A DNA stretch of 64,000 nucleotides, taken from NCBI GenBank assembly GCA_033063855.1, contig CP093829.1, positions 10,798,243 through 10,862,242 of the forward strand, given 5' to 3'. Shown one piece after another: positions 22,025 through 33,150 of this stretch. Each line of letters opens with the position of its first letter. Position 1 is the stretch's first letter. The position numbers were made by a program, and so were the translations under genes. The notes below the pieces were generated by a model. The model had not been told where the DNA came from and searched no databases. It saw only the letters and a program-made list of their open reading frames with translations. The stretch is from Smittia aterrima. Taxonomy: Eukaryota; Arthropoda; Insecta; Diptera; Chironomidae.

Positions 22025-22961
22025 TTAGTCAGGCACAAAAGCTGAGTTGATCGTTCCACTGCGTCGCGTGTTTTCGTTGTTGTTCATTGCTTTTCGTTGC
22101 GCTGCGAAGTTTTGTGTATTGGCTTTCTCTTTTCTTTCAATCCAGTTGCTTGAAACGACAACCGACATGAGGATAACGTTAACGATGAGCAGTAAAATTC
22201 CTTTCGACGATGCAAATGTCATCACAATCGACGGCATGATTCGCATTTCAAAAGGAATTTCTTCAAATAAATGACGAACTTCGTTCGGATTTTGAACCTC
22301 AAGAATCTCCATCAGACCATCAGTTGTCTATAAAAAGCCGTCAATGAGATTGATAAACAAAATGTTAACATGAAACTGACCCGTGTTTGAAGACAATCAA
22401 TGATGTAAAGAATCATTGACACGAAGTCCACAGCCAAGACTGCAATCGATAAGAGAACAACTCCAGCAAACGTTGTTTTAAAGACTCTGTTGGTTCTGTT
22501 TTTCTTCATTGAAACTTTGGAAGAATTATCATTGAGTTCACGAAATTCTTTTTTACTCACATAAACAGGCGACAGCGAAGAGAGTGAGAAGAATGTTAAA
22601 CGTTATGTAATGGATCGCGATTGCAAAAGTTCTCGTCACCGCGGCAGCTTGATTCGGAAGTTCAGCATCAACTTTTAACAATTCTCTTTCACTCAGTCCT
22701 AAAGCTGTCCAGTCAATCGATTGTTCACAATGTCGCGATCGGAAGTACATTAGATACAAAAGATAAGCCAATGGCTCTGACTTCATCAGAGGAAACAAAC
22801 AATTGTAAGCCATCAGCGCTGACATCGACAAAAGAATCATTTTTACCGCCATCACCTGAGAATATATTTCTTATTCTTTTTACAAATATTTTTTTTGCGA
22901 ATGGAAGTCTCACCCAGGAATACATAATTCCAATCACCATTAGAACTTTAGAAATTTTCAT
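22025..22961 (-). CDS. Orphan four-pass membrane protein, tandem copy 3
   Basis: Family not recognised. Four exons: 22961-22914, 22855-22561, 22514-22381 and 22327-22025, giving 259 residues. I chose the ATG at 22961 over an in-frame ATG 15 bases upstream because it restores the 16-codon first exon of copies 1 and 2. The signature is AYNC (Cys35), YFRSRHC (Cys59), DW, and PNQAAAVTRTF. The last helix is KGILLLIVNVILMSVVV, followed by a polar tail of about 40 residues ending in NSAFVPD. The exon 2-3 intron is only 46 bases. Confidence 0.82.
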
Positions 22962-23321
22962 TGTTTTTATTTTCAAAACGACGCCAAGCTCTTCCTAACT
23001 TTAAATGAAATTGACAAGAAGGAAACGATTTGACATTGCGGGTGATTTTTGGATTTAATCAAAGCTCGTGGATTTATTCTCAAAAATCAAAGATAAGATT
23101 TTAATTGATAAGAGAGAAATTTTATTTTTATTCATAATCCAAAGACATTTTAAAACTTAGGTTTGCAATCATCACTAAACTTTGATCACTGTCCGAAAGA
23201 TTTTTCCTGTATCAACTCCAAAATTTTGTTTCCGGTAACTTAAACGCTAATTAGTCTAATTTTATCGGCTAAGATCAAACTTTTTATATTTATAGAAAAC
23301 TGTCTCATTCTTCACTTAAAA
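22962..23321. promoter_or_regulatory. Upstream region of four-pass gene 3 with GATA motifs
   Basis: AGATAAG (23091-23097) and TGATAAGAG (23107-23115) lie about 130-150 bases upstream of the ATG. The distal part is the 3' flank of the secreted-protein gene that ends at 23322. Confidence 0.45.
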
Positions 23322-23947
23322 TTAGACTGTTGATGACGCATTCGTTTCAGAATTTTTAGTTGAATTAACAGTTGTAGAACTTGCCGTCGTTGATGAAGGT
23401 GATGAAGGTGCTCCAGACACTGCTGAGCTTGAGCTTGCAGCTTGAGTTGTTACAGTTGGCAAGAGACTGCTTTTGACAGTTGAGGTTACTTCTTTCGATT
23501 CTTCCGAACTACTTTTCTGTTGAAGCACATATTCTCCTGATCCATTAAAATCTCCGTCGAGCACAACCAGTTCCTTCTCTTCTAGGACATCTTTGTGTTC
23601 TGCATTAAATTTAAGAGGGAATCCATTTCCAGATGTGAACTCACTGATGCTTATTCTAAAGTTTCCATCGTCCGACTTAATTTTATCGCCGATATCAACC
23701 GAATCAGTTTTGACTTGAGAGTCAATTCCTCGCTTAATTATGTCATTGAGTTGCTGGAACAAATCATTGCCTCCAATTCCACTTGCGAATGGGCTCGGTC
23801 CCGCAATCGGATTCGCATTTGCCAACACAAAGAGACATGAAACTGTGAAAATCTGAAGAAAATATGTTTCGTAAGTAATTGTTTTTCTCATTAACACGGC
23901 ACAGTCTAAGCAAACGAAGCAACACTCACAATAATCAACGAATTCAT
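23322..23947 (-). CDS. Orphan secreted protein with Ser/Thr-rich C-terminus
   Basis: Not recognised. Two exons: 23947-23930 (MNSLII) and 23852-23322, giving 182 residues. The spliced start makes a standard signal peptide (MNSLIIIFTVSCLFVLANA), then NPIAGPSPF. The middle (about 40-115) is acidic and lacks cysteine. The last 70 residues are almost all Ser, Thr, Ala and Val (TVTTQAASSSSAVSGAP), a mucin-like O-glycosylation tail, with two N-glycosylation sequons. It could be cuticular, peritrophic or salivary; nothing decides this. Confidence 0.72.
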
Positions 23948-25038
23948 TTTTTTCAGCGGAAAATTTTTTGCTTTATCTATTTTTAAAAAAAGTTTTAAGA
24001 ACAAGTAGCTATCTCAACACAAGGCAAGTTACAACTGTTCAGTCAGCTTCGAAATCCATTCAATTTATACAAATTAGCGCTCACTGTTGGATAAAGAAAT
24101 CAGCTGTGTCGTCATTGAGCAAAAAATGTGATAATTTGCCGCTCGAGGATTCAGTTTCCAAGAAGTGTGTCTCATGTTTGTGTTTTGTTGCGTTTTCTAT
24201 GTCGTCAGAGGTTTTTCTAATCAGCTGCTCGGAATTTCTATCCGTCGATCTAATTATTGACAAGATCTGTGAATCACTCTGTTGTGATAATAGAAAAAAA
24301 AATTTGTTCCAATCAGACAGCGAGAAGTTGAAGGAAAAAGTATTGTGAAAGACGATTCAATGACGTTTCTAAAATGGAAATGCAATAGACCAAAGATTTT
24401 GCTGCCGCTGCAGATTTAGACTAGTTAGCGGCTATCGTCAATGTCTCAATTTTAAATATTTAAATGTTTTTGAACTGCTCGAGATATCTACTAATTTGAT
24501 CTAATTCGTTTAAAATTTTTAATGAATCTTCATCATCGTTGGAGGTCGATGTTTCGAATTTTTCCCGAGGAAACCTACGCAAGACCCCACGTCAAACGTT
24601 TCCACTGATTGCAGAAAATCTGCGAGAAAAAAGTGTAAATTGAGATTTAATTTGTTGTTTTCTTATGTTATCCCAATGACGCATTCTTATGAATGAAATC
24701 CAAAATTGTCTGGCTAATACTTGAAATACTAGCTTTTGTTGAATTATATTGGTTTAGAAGAAAACTAATAATCTGTGATTTACATTTCAGAATTGTTTTC
24801 CACGATTCCTTGAATACAACGACTAATCAATGATAATTCAAATATCAAACATCGTTTTCAAGAACTCGATCACTTTCCATTCGAGTGAATAAAATTCTGA
24901 ATCACAGATAAATTCATCAAACTTCTCGAGATTACATTCATGTGATTGGGTTTTGTTGTCGCGAAGTGTTATCAGCACAAATGGAAATACAACTTCATTC
25001 AATTAGAGAGTTGATGCTAAAAAATTACTTTTCGCGAC
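23948..25038. other. Intergenic region between two divergent secreted-protein genes
   Basis: The genes on both sides start outward (23947 on minus, 25180 on plus), so both promoters lie here. A short open frame at 23968-24348 has no recognisable family and I regard it as chance. Confidence 0.5.
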
Positions 25039-25046
25039 TATAAAAA
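25039..25046 (+). promoter_or_regulatory. TATA box of secreted-protein gene at 25180
   Basis: TATAAAAA, about 140 bases upstream of the ATG. Transcription should start near 25070, giving a 5' UTR of about 110 bases. Confidence 0.6.
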
Positions 25047-25179
25047 CGAAGTGGCCTGTCAGCTCATTTTCATTTCTAAAAGTCAATCGCTAAACACAAC
25101 ACGAAGTTGTCCTTCGAATAATCAATTAAAGTTCTAGTCAAAGTCTCGTGATTGCCAAAAAGATCGAAACAAAGTTAAA

Positions 25180-26136
25180 ATGGGAAAAGCTTTCGCAATC
25201 ACAATCGCGATTTGTCTCGCTGCTTTCAGTTTAATTGTGACAGGACTTCCAATCGGCGAGGAAACCACGACTCAAATCCCAGACGATAACGGAACACACA
25301 AAGAACTGTAAGATCATTAAATATTTTGAGTAAATGAAAGTTTTCTTTTCCATGATGATTCATTCGATTAACCTTTGAGATGCTGATTAACAAAATCTGT
25401 AGAATAACCGAAGTATCCTGATCCCTCGAACCTCATGACATTATTTGGCTATTTCTTAAGGGTCCTAACTATCAAAATTTCCTTTCCTTTCAAGAAATTT
25501 TCCTTCAGGTGCTAATGTAAAAGTAAGTAATCCTATTCCTTCCAATTACTTCCAAATTTTGTTCTTCTCTTAAAACAATCTTCTAAACATTGAGTCATTA
25601 TTGACTTTATAATTTATTTCGCTTGCTGCGCATTGAATAAAAATATTATTTATCACAACAGCTACGTCATCAAAGCCACAACATACGAGATTGGACTTTT
25701 AGTTGACGTGCCAAATAACGACACAACTTTGGAGAATGGAACAGTGACGAGACATCAAGTCGACCTTTCGTTCTTCGACGCTGATAGCAATGACACTTTC
25801 ATTAACTTTGGAGACGTTCCATTGCCAGTCCAAACCAATGTCACTGGACAAATCATTACAGGAATCGCGCCAGTTCACATCGGAGCAGTTCAAAGTGTTG
25901 GGGATGTCCTCCAGTCGCTTCCATTCTCTGGAACAATCGTTAACATCACACAAAGCGACACATCATTCATTCACGTAGACCGGAATAATGTTTCGTCTGC
26001 AGATCAAGATGTCACCTTGGACAACAGCGATGACCTTTCGAAACTGCCGATTCTTAATAACGTTCTTCTTCCTGATACATTCAACGAAGCTTATAACAGT
26101 GTTTCCCTTTCGGATAACTCTGAATCCAGACCATAA
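25180..26136 (+). CDS. Orphan secreted N-glycosylated protein
   Basis: Not recognised. Two exons: 25180-25307 and 25662-26136, giving 200 residues. The signal peptide is MGKAFAITIAICLAAFSLIV, then TGLPIGEETTTQIP. The mature protein has no cysteine, is acidic and carries many N-glycosylation sequons (NDT, NGT, NVT, NIT, NVS and others). It alternates hydrophobic residues in a way that suggests beta strands (FINFGDVPLPVQ, IAPVHIGAVQSV). It is driven by a TATA promoter. The acceptor at 25661 (CACAACAG) keeps the frame with the phase-2 donor at 25308. Confidence 0.7.
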
Positions 26137-26251
26137 AACTTATTCCACCCAAGAATCTCCATTGAATCTCAAATTTTGAAACAAAATATTGAACAAATAA
26201 ATTATTAATTTTCAACTTTATTTTTTCTGAGTTTGCCTCAAACAAAACTGA

Positions 26252-26533
26252 TTACAATTTGTTATTGTCGTTTGCATTCTTCGATTGTTGTTGTTGATTT
26301 AAGCGTTGCCACTCTGCTTCGTAGAACGCAGGACCGAGAACGATCGCGAATGTTGTGAAGAACACCCAAGATGCGTCACAAGTGATTTCAAAAGTTTTCC
26401 AAAAGAACTTTCCGATTTCAACAATCGGCGCGGGTATCATTTCTGTTAACCCGATTAGACGTTCTCCAATTGTTTCATCTGGCTCGTTGTCGTAATTTTC
26501 TGTTCTTATGAGAGTTTCTCCTTGAGACGTCAT
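26252..26533 (-). CDS. Mitochondrial import receptor subunit TOM22
   Basis: Single exon, 93 residues. TOM22 is the central receptor and organiser of the outer-membrane TOM complex, with an acidic cytosolic N-terminus and one membrane helix. The family motif ETIGERLIGLTEMIP (about 20-34) is followed by a transmembrane segment, WVFFTTFAIVLGPAFYEAEW, whose conserved Pro and following acidic E-x-E match the family. The C-terminal tail is Gln-rich (RLNQQQQSKN). It is shorter than Drosophila Tom22 (mge), mainly in the N-terminal acidic region and the tail. I used the ATG at 26533; an upstream in-frame ATG at 26587 would add a non-conserved leader. Confidence 0.85.
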   Translation of the reverse strand: MTSQGETLIRTENYDNEPDETIGERLIGLTEMIPAPIVEIGKFFWKTFEITCDASWVFFTTFAIVLGPAFYEAEWQRLNQQQQSKNANDNNKL

Positions 26534-27147
26534 TTCACTGGAATTTTGAAAAATAAAGAAAAGTCGAAGGCGACTGAGAACACACAAATTAGGTTTTCGA
26601 TTCGTTTTTTATTAATTCCTTTTTTTATTAAAATAATGCCAACTAAGTTCCTTCTACTGCTACTCAGAATGCTCTCAGATGTGAGTTTCTTTGAATTTTA
26701 AATAACCAGAAAATAAATCGGGAGAAATTTAAGTCTTCGATAGTTTATAAATACAAACGGCAAATGGGGAGAAAAACAGTTTGATAACTTAAGTTATTAA
26801 TTGCTATTTCTTTCACTTCCTGTTTTCAATTCGCGATGAATCGCCCTGCTAACTTGCTAGATGCTTAACTAATTTACATAATGGATGTGATCGGCTTCTT
26901 CCAAATTCATCAAAACTTTCATCATATTTACAATTCACGAGTGTTTAACAATTTTATTCTGCACCATCATTAAAAGACGGTTTATTTGTTTTTGATAAAT
27001 TAATTTCTTTTGCGAGTCTTGTTTCTTATGTTGGAGATGTTTACAATTTATTTCTTATCTAACGGGGGAGTTTTGTGTTGTTTACAATTCTCTTCTTAGA
27101 CAGCATGCAATATTCAATCTGAAGAGAAAGAAATATTTTTAAAAATA
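26534..27147. other. Intergenic region between Tom22 start and MEP-1 end
   Basis: It contains the Tom22 promoter and the MEP-1 3' UTR. It is AT-rich. If the GTAAGT near 27172 is a real donor, a small last MEP-1 exon could lie here, but I found no good candidate. Confidence 0.45.
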
Positions 27148-30100
27148 TTATTTTAAGCAATGTTGAGTCAACTTACCAATGATGTGACTTTCCATATCGC
27201 TCATTTTCTTTGCCGGTTGAGGAATAATTGTGATTTCATCGTTGATTCGCAATGGCTTCAGCAATGAGTTACTACCACTCGACGATCCTGCAGTAGATGT
27301 TGAGCTCTTGTTCTTGCTGTCCTTTTTAGCAACTGTGCTGTGAGCTGAGTAAACATGATTCTCGAAGAGTTTGTACATGCCGAAAGTAGCGGTACAAACG
27401 GTGCACTTGTAAGATAGATGGGCAGGTTTGAGTGTCATATTGTGATCACGTGAAACGTGGTTGAGAAGCTTCCATTGGAAAACCTTAAATAGCAAAAAGA
27501 TTTGTTAAGGAAATGTTTAGAATCTTTGAGAATTGAACTTACTTTTCCGCAAACGGGACAGCGACCAGAATCTTTGCCATTGTTAGCAGCTTCTTGCATC
27601 GAACTTGTGACAAGTCCGTGCGACCCAAGAAGATGGCGCTCAAGACCTTGATCCGTGAAGAAGCGATATTGACACTTCTGGCAGTTCAATGGAGGTCGAT
27701 TGTAAATCATTTTAGGGTGAATCTGTAAATATTTCAAATTAGACAAAGTTTGACTTAAGCTTCCGACAAAGCTTACCTTGACTTTATGAATCCATTGCAT
27801 GTGGTTACGCAATTGGTCTAAGTCTTTGATGTATCCATCGCAGATTTCACAAATAACAAACTGTGGCTTTCCACCGCTCGAGTTTGGACTCTGACCAGGC
27901 TTAATACCTGTTTGTTGTTGTTGACGAGGCAAAGGTGTGATAGAGATGCTCGGGGTCGACCCACTTGATTTAGAAGATTTTGGTGAGCTGCTGCTTGATA
28001 AGCCCGGAAGGAATGAGTTGCCGGCAGCGGCTGCTGCAGCAGGATTCAACATAGCAAGTTTCTGAGCCTAAAATTGTAAGGATTCAGTTCATGGCGAATA
28101 GAGAAATCTTGTTTAGGGAAACTCACAACGACCTGTTGCAGGAACTGAGTGTTTGCTGCTGCGAGTGTAGCTGCTGCAAGCTGATAGTTGCTTGAAAGCA
28201 TGTTGGCGTTGAAGTTTTTGAACTGGTCATTGCGCAAAGAGTTTGAATTGCTTTGAGTCTTCGAAGTATTCTGCTGTCGACCACGTTTCATTGCTGCTGC
28301 CATGACGGCCGTGTTGTTACGCTGGAGACTGTTAATGTTGGCTTGGACAGCCGCTTGAGCTGCTCTCTGTTGTTGTTGAGCTGCCATGGCCTACAAGAAA
28401 ACGTCAGTCATTTCACATTCAATTACAATTTGCTTTCAATCTTACCTGATAAGCTGTAGCAGCGCCAACCAACCCATGCTTAGCTTTAATACGTGGGATC
28501 TTTGCTGGTGGCTCCCAGTCCAATGGTGGACATAAGTTAACTTCCGGCTTATACTTCTTGAGGCAAGCAGCTTCGTGGCGAACCATCTTTGATTTACCGT
28601 TATCCTCAAATGGACAATTCGGGCATTGGTGATAGCTCATAGGCTTCTCGAGACGTCCCTTGATGTTGTGAATCGCTTCCATGTGATAGAGAATGTCGTG
28701 CACTGGTCTTGCTTCATATTCGCAGTAGTTGCACTTGTAAATATTGTTCTTGAAATGAGGAATCTCGTAATGCTGTGACAATATAAGCTCTGACTCTGTT
28801 TTGAATGGGCAGAAGTCACAACGCTTCATTTTATGTTTGAATGGAGCATTATTCTCCTTTGACACTTCTAAGCTCTTCTGCAGTGAGTTGATAGCCATTT
28901 GAGTTGCTGCCGATGGTGCTTTTCCTTCTTTTTCACGTCGACGCTTCTGTTGACGCAACAAGTCACTCTGTACGTATTCTTGAACCAGATTCACTCCAAT
29001 TGTCATAAAGAATTTTCCCAATGGGCTTTCAAAATATGAATCATTTTTGTTCTCTCCAATGATCGATTGACTGATCGTATCTGGACTTATGATGTGAGTT
29101 TTAATGGATTCGATGTCAGCGTGAGATTCTTTGATGAGTACTTTTGTTCGTTTCTCCCCATCCGAAGCTTCATCGTCTGTCGATGTGTTATATTCGTCCC
29201 ATGACTCGTCTCCGTTAGCTGCTCCTCGTCGTCGTGACTTATTCTTGTTTGCCTTCTCTTTGCTCTTCTTATCGTCAATGTCTGAGCTTTCAGTTGATTT
29301 CTGGTTGTTCAATTCGGATTCAGCGCCACTCAACTCTTCATCGACATGTCGCTTATCTGATTCGCGTAGAGTAATGGTTTTTCCAATATCGTGAACGACC
29401 GATCTTAGGCTTGTAGATGGTGGCTTCTCGTAGATGTATGGAACGATGAAAGATGGAGCTTCCAAAACAAACATGTCGTCGGTGAGATTCGGAAGAAGTG
29501 TTGAGTTGGATGACGCTTGAGCTTGTGCTGCGAAAGGATTTAGAAGCGAATTGCTCGACTTCTTGGTGAGGTTTAAAGCTTGTGAACTTCCTGAACTTGA
29601 TCGACTGTTAGTGGACAAGTTGACGGGATAGGCGGAAGAAGCTGACGATGCGGAAGAAGGTCTGCTTAAGTCGACACTTGTGATTGTAGTCCCACTTAGT
29701 TTTATCCTCTTTGCAGGGTTGTCCATTTCTAGAGGATCTTCGACAATTTCTTCGATGTCATCGTCAAAGTCAGTCATGGGAACTGTACTTTTACGTGCAC
29801 GTCTTGGCGATGCATTTTCACTTGTTGATTTTGACGAGAGAGCCTCTTTCTTGGCCTCATCATCAATCATAATGCAGTCGTCTTTCTCGTCGGAATCAGA
29901 GTGAATGCTCACAGGTTTGTCATCATCTTCGTCAAGACGACTGTGATTTGTGCTAATTGCTCCATTTGAAATTCCTTCGCTCTCACTAACAGCTGCTGAG
30001 CGTTCAGCAGACCTGAATTTAGAAGTTGCGCTTGAGTTTTCATCCTCAGAGCCGGAGCCGTCATCAGATGAATCTGAGAGAACAACAGGAGTTGAGTCCA

Positions 30101-30431
30101 TTTTATTGTTGAGATCTTCAGGAAGCTCGAGTGCATCTTTCTCTGAATCCATGGTTCCGTCTTCACTGTTCTCAGTATTATCTGGTATTGTAATTTCTTC
30201 TGTTTGTGACGGCTTCGCACCATTCTTCGTATCTTTTCCATTTGTTTCTGATAAAACTTCAGGCTCATTATCGCCATCCTTTATCACTTTTTTGAGCTCA
30301 ATTGGCGTTGAATGATTTTCATCAACTTCCATTGCTTCCTCTTGCTCTTCTACGTGATTTCCGTTCAATTCACCGTTCGTTTTTAGCAGTGCTGGTGGAT
30401 CTTCCGTCACTGTGTTTCCTACTTCTCCCAT
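27148..30431 (-). CDS. MEP-1: MEP-1 zinc-finger cofactor (Mi-2/dMec chromatin complex)
   Basis: Five coding exons: 30431-28446, 28390-28127, 28067-27777, 27722-27543 and 27483-27148, giving 1018 residues. MEP-1 is the partner of Mi-2 in the insect dMec complex, which represses transcription. The N-terminal half is acidic and low complexity, with SUMO- or phospho-type SDSSDDGSGSEDE tracts. A conserved block begins SFIVPYIYEKPP and SPLGKFFMTIGVNLVQEYVQ. C2H2-type fingers follow: MKRCDFCPFKTESEL, YKCNYCEYEA and YHQCPNCPFEDNGKSK, then FVICEICDGYIKDLDQLRNH, NCQKCQYRFFTDQGLE, CPVCGK and YKCTVCTATF. Gln/Ala tracts sit in exon 2. The start is the first ATG after a TTTTGCAG acceptor (coding exon begins at 30477). 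GTAAGT just before the stop may mark a further exon. Confidence 0.88.
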
Positions 30432-33083
30432 TTCGTCTTTGTCAAATGTTTCTTTCGTGAATAATTTTCCGTGTGAGCTGCAAAACAAAAACAAAGAGAA
30501 AATTAGTTTCGAACTTTTCAAGAAAGCCGTTACATCGAATTGTGCAATCATCTTCTCGACGGTGCTCCTGTAATCGATTATTTGTTCGATTTCACGGCCA
30601 TTTAACACAAACAAAAACGAGACGCCAAAATCTTCGGTAGAAAAATCAATATTTTCAGGAATCCAACAGTAACTTCTGTACGAAGTGGGAAGAACAAAGC
30701 AGAGAAACGTAGCAAGGGATGATTAAGGAGTTGAAGACCCTCACTCGCCTCACCCCATAAAACTTTGTTCATATGCGGCTGAGAAACTTCTTGAAACTTC
30801 GCCCCCGATTCGTTGCTTGGATTCTCTTTTTTTTTTGCTGCTGCGATTAGGGTTCAGCTCAATACAAACAAACTGAAAGTTGATGTCTTTTGCTGTGGGC
30901 TTATGGTTGCTTGTCAGATTTTTAATATCGATTTTTACCATTGGAAATCATTAATTGGACGTGAAAACGTTTTTGATAAAAGTTTCGCAAATTAAATGAA
31001 GCCGTTAAGCGCGAGGAGCGTTTGTGACGTGCTTTGTCGCAAAATTAGAACGTTCATCAACACTTTAAATAATTTAAGCCCGAAAAGTCGACAACAACAA
31101 CAACAAATCCATCGAGTCATCAGCCATTATATAGTTGCACAAACACACACTCGCTAGCCGCTGAAGCTACAAGCCCGTCATCACGAACACATACATCATT
31201 TGTGAAACCAGGCGCTGGCATGAAAAGCAGAGTGGAAATGCAAAAGGCGCCCGCAATCTCAATGACGAATTATCATCGTCATTGCTCTTTGCTGTCATGA
31301 GCCCATCGATGATGAATTATGTGATTTGGATGAGAAATTTGTTGGACCAGAACTGTCGATCATAGTAAGACTTGAACCGGGAATAGAAACTCAGGTGAAT
31401 TCATAGGAAAAGTCTTTTTACAGTTACCGACTGTTATTTTCTAGCGAAAACTCTTCTTTATCACGAGTAGCTTTGATATGAAAAGCAATGATCCACATAC
31501 AAGTGTAATCGTTCACAACGGCGATGATCCCTTCAAATTCTTCTTGATGTTTTCACAAAATGGTTACACGATTGTCTTAGAAAATCTTCAGCACTCAGCG
31601 ACTTTTTCTTTCAACATTTGTAACTTGAACATCAGTGAAGAACGTGGTGGCAAAAGAGAATGGAAGAAATTGCTCGATGATGCCAAAGGCTTTCTTCTTC
31701 TTATTCCTCCTCCTCTATTGGTACTTTGAGCTCTTCTTCTTTTTCACTAAATCAGAAATTTCGGGCTGCAAACTTTCAAGCGAAATTTTCGTTTCTAAGC
31801 TAAACCACTCGATTGTCGTTACATCACTTGCTCGAGCAGAAAATATTTGAAGCCGGTATCCGAATCTCACAATTAATCGTCTAAACTGTATCCTCATTCG
31901 ACAGAGACTTCAACTTTCATCATACGCCAACAACTTTCTTTCACTTTTCCACATATTTGCTTGAACGTAATTTCATTCATTCTTAATTTTGTTTTGATCA
32001 CATTGGAGTATTCCGAAAGTCCTACTGACACTGCCGGATATTTGAGGATAAATGTTGAGAAAGAAATTGCTTGATCATACGATTCTCATGGGAAGCTTCT
32101 GAAATTCGCTAATTTCTGCAAATTTCCATCGAAATTAAAAAACTCATCACGAGTTTAAAGGTTTCCCACGAATCAGCTGTTGGAAATTGAGTGTGTTTCG
32201 TATAAGCATACAACATCATCATGCAGTGCTCTAAACGAAGTGCTGGATCCACCAAGGGCTCGGAAAAGCCGCCCGACCCCCTCAAGTCGACTCAAATTAA
32301 TCGCCATATTGGATTTTATTGAGAAAAGTACGTTCCCCGTTGTGGATTCCCAACTTCAATTTTTAGGGAATTTTATGCGAAGGAAAGAAATATTTTTTCT
32401 TCTTGTCAACATCGGACAACAATGTCTGTGTTTAAGATTTATGAGTTAAGAAGTTATTTTTTAACTTAATGGTTTTGAAGTGACCTTGTCAGGTCAACGA
32501 CCTCAAACAAATTTAAAATTTATAGAATTAATTTTAATTAGACATTCCCACAGACGAATATAAAACCCTTGATTAAACTATATTGAGTGATCTGCTTCAC
32601 AAGTTTTTTTTTTCATTCTCTCATACACACAGCTGCCTTGCCGCCAAACACGAACACTACGAAAGCATTTACAAGGCAGAGTTGTCGAAGTTGTCAATTT
32701 TCACGATATATTATTAAGGCTTCATGTCTTTTCGATTTCATAAATGTCTGCTAGAATATCTTCTAAGTTCTAAGCACTCTTCGACGCCCCTGAGACTTTG
32801 TGTAAAGACACTGTACCGCTTTCACTAACACACACTCAAGTCAGTATGATGCATGGTTTTTCTTTTTGACAAAAAAATTTAATCATTTTTTGAAACCAAC
32901 TTTTCACCGTCGAGATCGTCAATAATCGCACAGAATCGACAATATTTCACTTTACCTAAGCCTTATGTTGCGATTTTAGATATTTTCATAACACTCGCGA
33001 TACGATAAAAGCGAATTTTTCGAAATAAGAAAATACTTCACGATCCAAGTTGTTGAACGAACAACGAACAGAATTGGACTGAA
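30432..33083 (-). other. Probable 5' UTR and first intron of MEP-1
   Basis: The coding exon opens with an acceptor (AG at 30479-30478), so an upstream non-coding exon must exist. A plausible one runs from an initiator-like TCAGTCC near 33080 to a GCTTAG/GTAAAG donor near 32955. That would make a first intron of about 2.5 kb. No coding sequence is evident inside. Confidence 0.4.
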
Positions 33084-33099
33084 CGGAAAAGAAGGAATG

Positions 33100-33150
33100 A
33101 GCCGAGGGGAGAGAGAGCGAGATACAAAGATGGCGGAAGGTGCCCGCGAG
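33100..33150 (-). promoter_or_regulatory. Putative MEP-1 promoter with Pho/YY1-type site
   Basis: The plus strand reads GAGAGAGAGCGAG (GAGA-type, about 33107-33119) and AAGATGGCGGAAG (about 33127-33139), which carries the GCCAT core bound by Pho/YY1. Both lie just upstream of the proposed MEP-1 start site. Confidence 0.35.

Noticed and set aside
23968..24348. 126-codon plus-strand frame upstream of the secreted-protein gene
   Set aside because: Cys/Ser/Leu-rich without family match, overlapping the promoter of the minus-strand gene; no supporting splice or start context.
29680..30315. Long open frames on the plus strand opposite MEP-1
   Set aside because: They are antisense shadows of the acidic Ser/Asp/Glu-rich MEP-1 coding region.
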